Of a stretch of 11,615 bases of DNA, positions 1 to 7,835 are shown piece by piece. The notes under the pieces were generated by a model. That model saw only the letters and a list, made by a program, of their open reading frames with translations. It searched no databases and was not told the origin of the DNA. Origin of the DNA: an uncultured Clostridia bacterium (GTDB taxonomy: Bacteria > Bacillota > Clostridia > Oscillospirales > Ruminococcaceae); assembly GCA_947625455.1 (NCBI GenBank), contig CANQOJ010000058.1, forward strand, positions 1 to 11,615. Reading direction: 5' to 3'. Position numbers and translations under genes: made by a program. Positions within the stretch are counted from its first letter, which is position 1, and every line of letters starts with the position of its first letter.

Positions 1-303
1 GGCGGTCAGCAGCAGAGAGTTTTGCTGGCAAGGGCGCTTTGCGCGACAAAAAAGCTGCTTTTGCTTGACGAACCCGTGACGGGACTTGATCCTATAATAA
101 CCGCAGAGTTTTACGAACTTATCGCAAAGATAAACCGCGAGGGCATAACCGTTATAATGGTAACTCACGATATAACCGCCGCTTTGAAATACGCAAACCG
201 CGTTTTGTGTATGCGCGAAGAGGGTTGGTTTTTCGGAGATATTGACGAGTTTAAGAAGAGTGATTTTGCAAATCTCGCAAAAGGCGGTGGACAGAATGTT
301 TGA
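1..303 (+). CDS. Metal ABC transporter ATP-binding protein, C-terminal part (5' end outside window)
   Basis: This is the last 100 residues of an ABC ATPase; the reading frame is open from base 1. Visible in order are the tail of the signature motif (GGQQQRV, from residue 1 of the fragment), Walker B with catalytic glutamate (LLLLDEP), the D-loop (TGLDP) and the H-loop (VTHD). The Walker A half lies upstream. The stop codon overlaps the start of an ABC-3 type permease, so this is most likely the ATPase of a zinc/manganese/iron uptake system of the ZnuC/TroB/MntB kind, hydrolysing ATP on the cytoplasmic face. The extracellular solute-binding protein is not in view and would be expected upstream. 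The metal cannot be told from this fragment. Family assignment is firm; substrate is inferred from the neighbour. Confidence 0.93.
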   Translation, partial: GGQQQRVLLARALCATKKLLLLDEPVTGLDPIITAEFYELIAKINREGITVIMVTHDITAALKYANRVLCMREEGWFFGDIDEFKKSDFANLAKGGGQNV

Positions 304-1123
304 GGTACTAGCTGAGATTTTCGGCACGCCTGTGCTTGTAAGAGCGCTTGTTGTGGGGATTTTGGTATCGCTCTGCGCGGCGCTGCTTGGGGTTTCGCTT
401 GTATTAAAGCGATTTTCAATGATAGGCGACGGACTTTCGCACGTTGGTTTCGGTGCGCTTGCAATTGCAACGGTCATGAACTTAGCGCCTATGGCGGTGG
501 CAATTCCCGTGGTTATTGCGGCGGCGTTTTTATTGCTCAGATTGTCGTCAAACGGCAAAATCAAAGGCGACGCGGCAATTGCACTTATTTCAACAGGCAC
601 GCTTGGAATAGGCGTTATGGCGGTTTCTCTTTCAAATGGAGTAAACGTGGATATAAACAGCTATCTTTTCGGAAGTATAATTTCCGTCAGCAAAAGTGAT
701 GTTGTAATAAGCGTGATACTTGCGCTTATTGTATTGTTTATGTTTGTTTTCTTCTACACGAAGATATTTGCGATAACGTTTGACGAGAGTTTTGCAAAAG
801 CAACGGGCGGCGCGGTAGGCGTGTACAATATGATGATAGCTTTGCTTACGGCTATTACGATAGTCATAGGAATGCGGCTTATGGGAAGTATGCTGATTTC
901 AAGCCTTATAATTTTCCCCGCGCTGTGTTCAATGCGCGTATTCAAGAGTTTTCTGTCAGTTACGATAAGTTCTGCGGTGGTTTCTGTTATATCGTTTATC
1001 ATAGGAATGGTGATTTCATATGTTCTGGATACACCGTGCGGAGCGTCAATTGTCTGCGTTAATATAGCAATGTTCGCGGGATTTTTCGTTGTAGGAGTTA
1101 TAACGGAAAAAAGAAAAGCATAG
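296..1123 (+). CDS. Metal ABC transporter permease, ABC-3 family (ZnuB/TroC/MntB-like)
   Basis: A 275-residue integral membrane protein, mostly hydrophobic, with about seven to eight membrane segments, the usual size for the family. Family-typical stretches are visible: GDGLSHVGFGALAI after the first helix, the presumed ATPase-coupling segment FDESFAKATG, a glycine/serine-rich helix MGSMLISSLIIFPALCSM, and LDTPCGASIV near the C-terminus. It would form the membrane channel that moves a divalent metal inward together with the upstream ATPase. I chose the ATG at 296 over a TTG at 242: it is preceded by the Shine-Dalgarno-like AAGGCGGTGG and gives the normal N-terminus MFEVLAEIFG. The start lies inside the last codons of the ATPase gene, an eight-base overlap consistent with translational coupling. 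Zinc versus manganese is undecided, because no metal-regulator operator is in the window. Confidence 0.93.
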   Translation: MFEVLAEIFGTPVLVRALVVGILVSLCAALLGVSLVLKRFSMIGDGLSHVGFGALAIATVMNLAPMAVAIPVVIAAAFLLLRLSSNGKIKGDAAIALISTGTLGIGVMAVSLSNGVNVDINSYLFGSIISVSKSDVVISVILALIVLFMFVFFYTKIFAITFDESFAKATGGAVGVYNMMIALLTAITIVIGMRLMGSMLISSLIIFPALCSMRVFKSFLSVTISSAVVSVISFIIGMVISYVLDTPCGASIVCVNIAMFAGFFVVGVITEKRKA

Positions 1124-1181
1124 TTTTTTCACAATTAACCTTTGAAAGATAAAATTTCCGTTTATGTGATAATATTCGTCA

Positions 1182-1210
1182 TTGACAAGTGAATGATTTT
1201 TTGTTATAAT
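1182..1210 (+). promoter_or_regulatory. Perfect consensus sigma-A promoter
   Basis: TTGACA at 1182-1187, a spacer of exactly 17 bases, then TATAAT at 1205-1210. A TG pair one base upstream of the -10 box (1202-1203) adds an extended -10 element. The transcription start should be near 1217, giving a leader of about 40 bases before the ATG at 1257. This separates the next gene from the metal transporter operon. Confidence 0.9.
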
Positions 1211-1256
1211 CTTAATTGTAGATCGGTTTATTGTTATTTACAAAGGAGGACAAGCT

Positions 1257-2195
1257 ATGACAGATACAAATAACAACCCTAATGCTGACGGCGGTATTAT
1301 CACCGACAACAATCCGAATGAACAGCAGAAAACCGTCGAACTTGCCCCTAAAGACAGACAGCTGCTTGACGCTTTGGAAGATATTATTGCAAACAGTTCA
1401 AATTCTTCGGTAAAAACAGGCGTTCAAAAACGTCCGCTGTCGGTTTCAGAACGTTTCGCAAAGGAGATTGTAAACAAGGGCGTTGGGATTATTTCACTCG
1501 GACTTATTCTGATAACATTCGGCGTGATTATGATTTGCTGTTTGTTTTCACAAGCGCCCGATTATCTTCTGCCTCTTAAACTTTCGCCGATAGCGGCAAT
1601 ACTTCTCGGAATAGAAATTCTGGTAACGCTGCTTATAAATCACGGGAGATTGAAGGTTAATATAATAAGCGTTGTCATATCCGGCGTGCTTGTTGTTGGC
1701 TGCTGTACGATGGGCGTTGTGCTTAATCATTCGTATAACGAGGATAAGATTGAATATAACAACCGCACGATTGCCGCGGAAATTTATGACAGGAGTTATA
1801 AAGAACTGCGCTACATAACCGATATTGAAGCAATGAACGTTGAGGTTGACTTAAATCCCGACGGCACGGGCGTTACAAAAGGACTTGACGCGCTGTCGGC
1901 AGGCGACAGGGTAGTGGTAGATGTTGAGTTTGGGGGCGTTTATTCTGCGCCGAATGCATTTGCGGCTGACTGCAAGAAAATCATTGAGGGCTTTAGAATT
2001 ATGGGCATAGATATAACAGATTTCCATTTTGCAAACGAAAGCGCATTCCATAGCTATACGCTTGATGTTGAGGGAAAGTATCTGCAAGATTATTCTGAAA
2101 GCCGTCTGACGGAAAAGGTAAACCATATTTATATCGAAGATACAAACTATCTTGAGGACCTTGATGATTTGGAAAACTCAAACACTGCGGAATAA
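1257..2195 (+). CDS. Unrecognised membrane protein, three helices with an extended C-terminal domain
   Basis: I do not recognise the family of this 312-residue protein. Residues 1-60 are polar, Asn/Gln-rich and probably disordered. Three hydrophobic segments follow at about 77-98, 107-127 and 133-155. The remaining 155 residues are hydrophilic and look folded, with predicted alternating strand and helix (for example the RVVVDVEFGGVYS segment near 218-230 and an acidic C-terminus rich in Asp/Glu/Asn). With three helices the N- and C-termini lie on opposite sides. No signal peptide is seen; the first helix is internal. The ATG at 1257 follows AAAGGAGGA with six bases between. It is driven by the perfect promoter at 1182-1210, so it is probably well expressed. 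The downstream gene may be read through from the same promoter. Coding status is secure; function is unknown. Confidence 0.85.
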   Translation: MTDTNNNPNADGGIITDNNPNEQQKTVELAPKDRQLLDALEDIIANSSNSSVKTGVQKRPLSVSERFAKEIVNKGVGIISLGLILITFGVIMICCLFSQAPDYLLPLKLSPIAAILLGIEILVTLLINHGRLKVNIISVVISGVLVVGCCTMGVVLNHSYNEDKIEYNNRTIAAEIYDRSYKELRYITDIEAMNVEVDLNPDGTGVTKGLDALSAGDRVVVDVEFGGVYSAPNAFAADCKKIIEGFRIMGIDITDFHFANESAFHSYTLDVEGKYLQDYSESRLTEKVNHIYIEDTNYLEDLDDLENSNTAE

Positions 2196-2199
2196 AGTC

Positions 2200-2235
2200 T
2201 GTTTACATATCGCTTTATGGCGATTTATGTAAACA
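2200..2235 (+). repeat. Inverted repeat / hairpin between two genes
   Basis: TGTTTACATA (2200-2209) pairs with TATGTAAACA (2226-2235). Inside, TCGC (2210-2213) pairs with GCGA (2220-2223), leaving a two-base bulge on the right arm and a TTTATG loop. It starts five bases after the stop codon of the membrane protein gene and ends 15 bases before the AGGAGA of the next gene. There is no T-run after it, so it is not a standard terminator. It could be an mRNA processing or stability element, an attenuator, or a protein-binding palindrome. Confidence 0.8.
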
Positions 2236-2262
2236 TACTCTGAATTTAATAGGAGAATTATT

Positions 2263-4509
2263 TTGAATAACGAAGAAAAATTACAGATATACAGCTGTCT
2301 GAAAAGACAGTTTACAGATCCCGGACTTTATAAGTCGTCACGGATTTACGACTGGTTATTTACAAACGGATTTACTCTTGAAAATCTGGGATATAAGTCG
2401 TTTGAGGAATTATGCGAAGACTTTTCCGATGTGTTTATGTTTCAGGAGAACAAGGACAGCGGTTTTGTTCTTATAAAAGAATGGCAGGACGGCGAAAGCA
2501 GTTTGTCTGAGGGACACCCCGCAGACAGCTTTTTCGGAACAAGAAACCTTATTCTCAATGATGATATAATTGAAATGACGCAGCAGTCTCTTTACGCGCT
2601 TACAAAAATTCTTGGGAACAATTTCAATGTTCAGCAAATGAAGCAGGATATTTTTTACAGGTTTGAAGAGGCTAAACAGGCGGACAAGCTTGATTTTCTC
2701 GGAGAAAAATATGTGTTTCCGATTGACTATTGTCAGGACGGTCAGCTGGTAAACGGCATAATTACCAAAAATCTCAATTCCTACGGGAAAAGTCTTTACT
2801 TCTCGTTTGAAAAGACAAGGATATTCAGAAATCTGTCGTCAGTTTCAGAGAAAAAGTCGTCGTTTCCCGAAATACCCGCAGAGGAGAAAACAAGGATATT
2901 TGACCTTTTAAGCGGGAATTTCCCGATGTATCAGCCTTTGCATATGGCGGCGGTAAGCAAGTTTCTTACAGACAGAGGCGTTGACAGAATAAAATACGGT
3001 TTTGGGAAAATGAAAGACTTTCTTGCGCATATGCCTTTTCTTGAACTCAAAGAAATTATTTTGGGAGGAGTACCGCAAATACTTATCACTATAAATGATT
3101 ATAAAGATGCTGAAACAAAGGAATATACCCAGAAAGTAAGCGAACAAGACAATAATTATAAAGCGCTTGAATTTGGCAATTTAAACGGCATGCTTAACAC
3201 GGAAAAAACTTTTATAACCAAAGCGCCAAGTCATATCGAAAAGAAAGTACCGGAGGGAAAACTCACCGATTTCTGCAATCTGCCCGTAAAGCCTATGACA
3301 ATTCTTGAAAGGTTTATTTCCGAAAGCGGTGTTGCCGTTGATTTTTATAAACTGTCAGACGCTTTATCGGAAGATTTTGAAACCGCAAGATTAAACGGAA
3401 CAATCCGCGTTTATAACGGAAAAATCATCTTTCCCTGCAGATATAAAAAGAGCGACGGCACTGATATTGAACTTACTCTTAAACCCAGCGCCTATGACGG
3501 CAAAGAGTGGTTTTTGTATTATGTGGATACGTTTGTACGCGAAAACAATCTGTTTTTGATGAACTGCCCGAAGCAGTTGGAAGAGTTTGCATATATAAGC
3601 GATAAACAGGAAATGCTGAGCAGTCTTGCAAGCATGGCGGTTGATGAAGAGTGGGATTTTTGCGGACAAAATAGCTACTATATATTAGACAGGTATCTTA
3701 AGCATACATTCAGCAAAGCAGCATTTGAAAAGAAACTCTGCGTTTCCCATGACAAGGATTTTTCGGCGTTTAATACGGGGCTTGTTGACAAACGGTACGA
3801 TTATATTTACGCTTGCTTTACACGCATTGATTACGGAAATGCGGAATGGAAATTTGCGGGATTTTGCACTGAATTTTCGAGTATTTTAGGAAAGCATATC
3901 GCTGAGATTTTTAATCCGCTGCCGTCTGCGCCCGTATATTTTGCGAGAAATGACGACTTGATATTTGACTTCATCAAATATCTGCATATTGATTATGAAA
4001 GTCTGTTCAAGGAAAATATTCAGCGGTTTCCTCTTGACTTTCTTTATGAACAGCTTTTTGACAATCAAGAGGCAAGAGGTATAGTCAATAAACTGCACTG
4101 CACCAACGCTGAAACCGAAATTACTGCGCTTTATGACAGAATTAAGGAAATTGTGGGTTCAAATTCACGGTTGTCGTTCAGAATACAGAATTGTCTGAAA
4201 AGTGCTGTGGAAATTGCAAAAAAGCGCGTTAAATGGAACTATAAGACCGCAATACCCGCATATTATCCAAAACATTCTGCGCCCGCATTGTTGTTGCCGC
4301 TGGCGCTTGCGGACGAACAAACTCCCGATTCTGTTCTGGTGTTGGAAATAACACGCCTTGGAAGTTATCAGGCGCGGACGATACTTTCTCTTTCGCAGGC
4401 TTATATCTGCGCAAGGCTTGTTTGCAGGTTATCAGATGAATGGCTTGATGCAAAAGAACTTAATCTTGAGTTGGAAAAAGACGAAGAAATATCAAATGGC
4501 AATTATTAA
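2263..4509 (+). CDS. Large protein with duplicated LOTUS/OST-HTH-like unit and C-terminal DUF3825-like domain
   Basis: A 748-residue soluble protein with no signal peptide or membrane segment. The start is TTG at 2263, six bases after AGGAGA; no ATG is better placed. Residues about 4-75 and 207-280 resemble each other: both begin EEK-x-x-I and carry a Y/F-G-Y/F-x-x-F/M-x-x-L/F pattern (GYKSFEEL; YGFGKMKDFL), then a strand ending ILI or VLI. This is the look of the winged-helix LOTUS/OST-HTH RNA-binding fold. Residues about 100-185 and 340-425 also match each other, each with FP-x-x-Y-x-x-x-DG and a following T-K-x-x-x-Y-x-G-K. Residues about 435-730 resemble DUF3825 from memory, with FNTGLVDK (503-510), IPAYY (664-668), ALLLPLALA (675-683) and the final SLSQAYICARLVCRLSDEWL. 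No NYN nuclease domain is present. A role in RNA binding is an inference from the fold only. Confidence 0.85.
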   Translation: MNNEEKLQIYSCLKRQFTDPGLYKSSRIYDWLFTNGFTLENLGYKSFEELCEDFSDVFMFQENKDSGFVLIKEWQDGESSLSEGHPADSFFGTRNLILNDDIIEMTQQSLYALTKILGNNFNVQQMKQDIFYRFEEAKQADKLDFLGEKYVFPIDYCQDGQLVNGIITKNLNSYGKSLYFSFEKTRIFRNLSSVSEKKSSFPEIPAEEKTRIFDLLSGNFPMYQPLHMAAVSKFLTDRGVDRIKYGFGKMKDFLAHMPFLELKEIILGGVPQILITINDYKDAETKEYTQKVSEQDNNYKALEFGNLNGMLNTEKTFITKAPSHIEKKVPEGKLTDFCNLPVKPMTILERFISESGVAVDFYKLSDALSEDFETARLNGTIRVYNGKIIFPCRYKKSDGTDIELTLKPSAYDGKEWFLYYVDTFVRENNLFLMNCPKQLEEFAYISDKQEMLSSLASMAVDEEWDFCGQNSYYILDRYLKHTFSKAAFEKKLCVSHDKDFSAFNTGLVDKRYDYIYACFTRIDYGNAEWKFAGFCTEFSSILGKHIAEIFNPLPSAPVYFARNDDLIFDFIKYLHIDYESLFKENIQRFPLDFLYEQLFDNQEARGIVNKLHCTNAETEITALYDRIKEIVGSNSRLSFRIQNCLKSAVEIAKKRVKWNYKTAIPAYYPKHSAPALLLPLALADEQTPDSVLVLEITRLGSYQARTILSLSQAYICARLVCRLSDEWLDAKELNLELEKDEEISNGNY

Positions 4510-4515
4510 AACAAT

Positions 4516-4545
4516 GCCTCGGTTTTTAAACCGAGGCGTTTTATT
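4516..4545. terminator. Bidirectional intrinsic terminator between convergent genes
   Basis: GCCTCGGTTT (4516-4525) and AAACCGAGGC (4528-4537) form a perfect 10-bp, GC-capped stem around two bases. GTTTTATTATTT follows on the plus strand, and ATTGTTTTAAT follows when read on the minus strand. It sits in the 38-base gap between the stops of two convergent genes and so should end both transcripts. Confidence 0.93.
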
Positions 4546-4547
4546 AT

Positions 4548-5090
4548 TTATTTGAAATAATCGTCCAGATATTTAACAAATGCTTTGGTATCGCTCTTGA
4601 TTTTGGTTTTGATAATGTCGGCTATTTCGGGATTGTCAGCGTGCATTTCAATGAAATACTTCTGCTTGGCTGTCTCCTCGTCCATTATTCTGACGCCTAT
4701 TGTACAGGTGTTGTCGGAGTTTTGAATATAACGCACAACGACCGACGAACCTTTTTTCTTCATAGCGTCGCGTGTGTAAACTCTCACCGCTTCATTGAAC
4801 ATCTTGTCGCGTATTGACAACGGAACAGCTGAACCTAATTCCCGCGCCGCTTTTGTTCCGAACTCGGTATTTGAATAGTAAATTTCATCATCAATCTCAA
4901 CCGCTTTTAAAAGATGACCGTTTGCTTTGTCAATCGCTTTCATCAGCCCAAAATAGTTTACTGCGTCCTCAAGCGACGTGATTTCGATAAGCTGGCTTTT
5001 TGACAGCGGACAGCCTAAAGAATATATAAGATGACATATCAATACGCAAATATCATCTATTTTTTCAACGCGTATTCTTGGAATTTCCAA
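4548..5090 (-). CDS. DUF4364-family protein (winged-helix-like, clostridial)
   Basis: A 180-residue protein resembling the DUF4364 family of clostridia, recognised by overall pattern. The N-terminal part (about 10-75) has the helix-turn-helix-like stretch LICHLIYSLGCPLSKSQLIE, with a YF-x-L-x-x-A-x-x segment and a strand pair IDDEIYYSN. The C-terminal part has the family's GSAVPLSIRDKM and a basic helix, then a beta-rich portion. I expect a DNA-binding or regulatory protein, but the target is unknown. The start is TTG at 5090, seven bases after GGGGG. That Shine-Dalgarno directly follows, and shares bases with, the TGA stop of aroC, which suggests coupled translation. An ATG six bases upstream is in another frame and closes after 12 codons. 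It is the last gene of the minus-strand aro cluster and abuts the terminator at 4516-4537. Confidence 0.82.
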   Translation of the reverse strand: MEIPRIRVEKIDDICVLICHLIYSLGCPLSKSQLIEITSLEDAVNYFGLMKAIDKANGHLLKAVEIDDEIYYSNTEFGTKAARELGSAVPLSIRDKMFNEAVRVYTRDAMKKKGSSVVVRYIQNSDNTCTIGVRIMDEETAKQKYFIEMHADNPEIADIIKTKIKSDTKAFVKYLDDYFK

Positions 5091-5102
5091 ATCATTTCCC
5101 CC

Positions 5103-6188
5103 TCAAATTTTTCCTGCGTCAATAAGCGCGGATAACAGCGCGATATTCATTGCCGCCTCAACGCAGGGAACAGCGCGCGGCACAACGCACGGATCGTGTC
5201 TGCCTTTAATTATAAGCTCGGTTTCTTTCATTTCCTTAAAGTCAACGCTTTTCTGCGGGCGTGAAATAGACGGCGTAGGCTTTAAAGCAACTCTGAAAAT
5301 GATAGGCATGCCCGAACTTATTCCCCCTAAAATACCGCCGTGATTATTTGTTTTTGTCAGGATTTTACCGTCTTTTATAAAAAAAACATCATTATTCTCA
5401 CTGCCGAAAATATCAGCGCATGAAAAGCCGTTTCCAAATTCAATTCCCTTGACAGCGGGGATAGAGAACACCAGTTGTGAGATAACGTTTTCAAGCCCGT
5501 CAAACATAGGCGAGCCTACACCCGCAGGAAACCCTACAGCTGCACATTCTACCACACCGCCGACGCTGTCCTGCGCCATTCTTGCAGAGTTTATAACTTC
5601 GCGCATTTTTTCCTCCGCGTCAGCTGAAAGCATGGGAAATCCGTTTTTGACCTTATTAAGCTGTTCAGCCGTAACGTTTACGGGAGAGAACTTTTCGTCG
5701 CAAACGTCCTTAATCCGCTCGATATGCGCGCCTGTTGTTATTCCTCTGCGTTCGAGAATTTGCCCGCAAACCGCTCCCGCAAAGCACAGCGGCGCGGTAA
5801 GCCTGCCCGAAAAATGCCCTCCGCCTCTTATGTCATTTGCGCCGTTATAGCGCAGAAACCCCGTATAATCAGCGTGCGCAGGCCGTGCAATATGCGAGAT
5901 ATTTCCGTAATCTCCCGAATGTTGGTCGGAATTAAAAATAACCGCGCACAAAGGCGTGCCCGTGGTTTTTCCCTCGTAAATTCCCGACATAATTTCGGGT
6001 ATATCTTTTTCGTTTCGGGTAGTTGAAGTGCCGTCCTTTTTCGGCGCTCTTCTCTTCATAAAATCTGCTATTTTGCTTAAATCTATTTCTTCTCCCGCGG
6101 GGAGATTGTCAATTACAACGCCTATCGCCTTTCCGTGACTTTCGCCGAATATTGAAATATCAATACCGCCGTTAAAACAAGATGACAT
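5103..6188 (-). CDS. aroC: Chorismate synthase
   Basis: A 361-residue enzyme of normal length that converts 5-enolpyruvylshikimate-3-phosphate to chorismate in the cytoplasm, using reduced FMN. Family signatures are all present: GESHG with His18 (15-19), RPAHADYTG with His105 (102-110), RGGGHFSGRLTAP (121-133), and GRHDPCVVPRAVPCVEA near the C-terminus. The ATG at 6188 follows GGAGG with seven bases between. It lies 14 bases after the MmcQ/YjbR gene and 12 bases before the start of the DUF4364 gene, so all are likely on one transcript. No disruption or missing key residue was noticed. It catalyses the last common step of aromatic biosynthesis, matching aroA and aroB upstream. Confidence 0.97.
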   Translation of the reverse strand: MSSCFNGGIDISIFGESHGKAIGVVIDNLPAGEEIDLSKIADFMKRRAPKKDGTSTTRNEKDIPEIMSGIYEGKTTGTPLCAVIFNSDQHSGDYGNISHIARPAHADYTGFLRYNGANDIRGGGHFSGRLTAPLCFAGAVCGQILERRGITTGAHIERIKDVCDEKFSPVNVTAEQLNKVKNGFPMLSADAEEKMREVINSARMAQDSVGGVVECAAVGFPAGVGSPMFDGLENVISQLVFSIPAVKGIEFGNGFSCADIFGSENNDVFFIKDGKILTKTNNHGGILGGISSGMPIIFRVALKPTPSISRPQKSVDFKEMKETELIIKGRHDPCVVPRAVPCVEAAMNIALLSALIDAGKI

Positions 6189-6202
6189 ATATTTTCCTCC
6201 AA

Positions 6203-6568
6203 CTACTTGATTTTCTTTTTTGTCGCGTCAAAACTCAAATCCAAAATCCACTTTATTTTTTCATCATCAGCTGTTCCGTTTAAAGCCGCCGTTATCCAAC
6301 AGCTTTTATTCATGTGATAAGCAGGGAAGAAGCCGCTTTCTCTGATAAGCGAACCTATAAGTATATTGTCGCACTTTACATTTAAAACGTCAATAGTCCC
6401 GCCGTCCTTTATCCCTAACTTTTCCGCGGGAATATTCATTATCAGCGCAAACCACTTTTTGTTTTCGGGGTGACGGAATACAGCGTCCGTTGTATCGTTT
6501 TCCCACGGGTAATCTTCTTTAACGCCGTATGTTTCTAAAATGTGCGCTTTAAGTTCATCTCTTGTCAT
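6203..6568 (-). CDS. MmcQ/YjbR family protein
   Basis: A 121-residue protein matching the MmcQ/YjbR fold (CyaY-like alpha/beta, sometimes described as double-wing DNA-binding). Visible family features are an N-terminal helix, YGVKEDYPWENDTTDAVFRH, a strand KKWFALIMNI, VLNVKCDN, and near the end AYHMNKSCWITAAL followed by a charged helix. The biochemical role of the family is not settled. I prefer the ATG at 6568 over a TTG two codons upstream, because GGGTGG sits six bases before the ATG and directly against the TTG. It lies between aroA (54 bases upstream) and aroC (14 bases downstream) in the same orientation. It is therefore probably co-transcribed with the aromatic pathway, but nothing in the sequence shows that it takes part in it. 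Confidence 0.9.
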   Translation of the reverse strand: MTRDELKAHILETYGVKEDYPWENDTTDAVFRHPENKKWFALIMNIPAEKLGIKDGGTIDVLNVKCDNILIGSLIRESGFFPAYHMNKSCWITAALNGTADDEKIKWILDLSFDATKKKIK

Positions 6569-6622
6569 TCTCAACCACCCAAATTATTGTAGGCTTCCAG
6601 TATATGCGCTTTAAAGATCAAT

Positions 6623-7831
6623 TTAAATCTCTTGTATATTCCCGCCGAGTTCTTTGTATATGTCAAAAAAGTTCGGGAATGATTTTGCTACGCACTCTGC
6701 ACCGCGTATAACAAGCGGATTTTCACAGCGCGTTGCCGCAACAGCCATTGACATCGCAATCCTATGGTCGTTGAAGCAGCTGACTTCACCGCCTTTAAGC
6801 GTACCCACTCCCTCAATTTCAAGACTGTCGGCGGTTGACCTTACTTTTCCGCCTATCTTATTAAGACATTCTTCCATAGCCGCCAGCCTGTCGCATTCCT
6901 TTATCCTGAGACGCGCGGCATTTGTAATTCGGCTTGTGCCTTTGCAAAAGCACGCTAATACTGACATTATCGGCACTAAATCGGGAATATCAGAACAGTC
7001 AATTTCAAACGCCGTATTATTTTTGCAGATGTCAACAATAGCCTTGTCGCCCTGTAAAGAGCGTTCATTAAGCCCTTTTATCTCAATTGAAGAGCCGAGA
7101 GCATTTGCGGTATAGAAAAACGCCGCCTGTGAATAATCGCCCTCAACCGCACCCGAAAACGGTTTGAATTTTCCCATGCTTTTGACCGAATATCCTGTTT
7201 TAGTCTCACTTATTTCACAGCCGAAATCACGAAGAACGCCTGTTGTTATGTCAACATAAGGCTTAGATTGCAGGGGAGAGGTGAGTACAATTTCGCTGTT
7301 TTCCGAAAGAAGCGGGAGCGCAAGCAATAATCCCGTTATAAACTGCGAGGAAATCCCGCCGTCAATGCTGAAACTGCCGCCGCTTAGCTTTCCGCTGATT
7401 TTGCAGGGCAGATTATTTTCACCCATAAATTCAAACGCAACGTTATGCTTTGGAAACTCGTTTACAAAAGGAGTTATCGGTCTTTCGGGAAGTTTTCCTT
7501 TGCCGTTAAACTCGGCGTTTACACCAAGCGCCGCCGCTACGGGAATTAAAAACCTAAGTGTTGAGCCGGATTCACAGCAATCCAAAACCGCTTTTTCGGG
7601 AACTTTTTTTATTCCCTCAATTACAGCCGTTTTGCCGTTATACTCGATATTTGCCCCAAGCGCTTTCATACAGCCGATAGTTGCTTTGATGTCAACAGAG
7701 GGGGAGAGGTTTGATATTTCGGAGTTTCCGTCTGCAAGCGCCGCGGCGATTATCATTCGGTGAGCAACGCTCTTTGACGGCGGTACGATAACGCTTCCTT
7801 TAAGCGGTGTCGGCGTGATTTTTATATCCAT
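6623..7831 (-). CDS. aroA: 3-phosphoshikimate 1-carboxyvinyltransferase (EPSP synthase)
   Basis: A 402-residue enzyme, slightly shorter than the roughly 425 typical of the family. It joins phosphoenolpyruvate to shikimate-3-phosphate, giving EPSP. Substrate-binding PPSKSVAHR contains Lys20, Ser21 and Arg25. ESGSTLRFL (87-95) corresponds to the PEP loop, with Gly89 at the glyphosate-contact glycine. SSQFITGLLLA (161-171), the catalytic Asp in DIPDLVP (Asp284), RIKECDRLAAM with Glu312, DHRIAMSMAVAA with His356/Arg357, and AKSFPNFF with Lys383 are all present. The position equivalent to E. coli Pro101 is Phe94. The ATG at 7831 is four bases after the aroB stop and its AAAGG lies inside the end of aroB, so the two are translationally linked. 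The SSQ form argues for the common class I-like type. Confidence 0.96.
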   Translation of the reverse strand: MDIKITPTPLKGSVIVPPSKSVAHRMIIAAALADGNSEISNLSPSVDIKATIGCMKALGANIEYNGKTAVIEGIKKVPEKAVLDCCESGSTLRFLIPVAAALGVNAEFNGKGKLPERPITPFVNEFPKHNVAFEFMGENNLPCKISGKLSGGSFSIDGGISSQFITGLLLALPLLSENSEIVLTSPLQSKPYVDITTGVLRDFGCEISETKTGYSVKSMGKFKPFSGAVEGDYSQAAFFYTANALGSSIEIKGLNERSLQGDKAIVDICKNNTAFEIDCSDIPDLVPIMSVLACFCKGTSRITNAARLRIKECDRLAAMEECLNKIGGKVRSTADSLEIEGVGTLKGGEVSCFNDHRIAMSMAVAATRCENPLVIRGAECVAKSFPNFFDIYKELGGNIQEI

Positions 7832-7835
7832 ATCT

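Noticed and set aside
242..295. An 18-codon N-terminal extension of the metal permease from a TTG at 242
   Set aside because: It overlaps the ATPase gene, has no ribosome binding site, and adds residues not typical of the family. The ATG at 296 has an AAGGCGGTGG in front.
1106..1130. GAAAAAA/TTTTTTC hairpin across the permease stop codon as a terminator
   Set aside because: The stem is almost all A-T with an 11-base loop, and no T-run follows a stable stem. It may be chance in AT-rich sequence.
5449..6026. Two plus-strand open frames of 100 and 133 codons opposite aroC
   Set aside because: They lie antisense to a well-supported chorismate synthase gene, have no ribosome binding sites and show no protein-family pattern.
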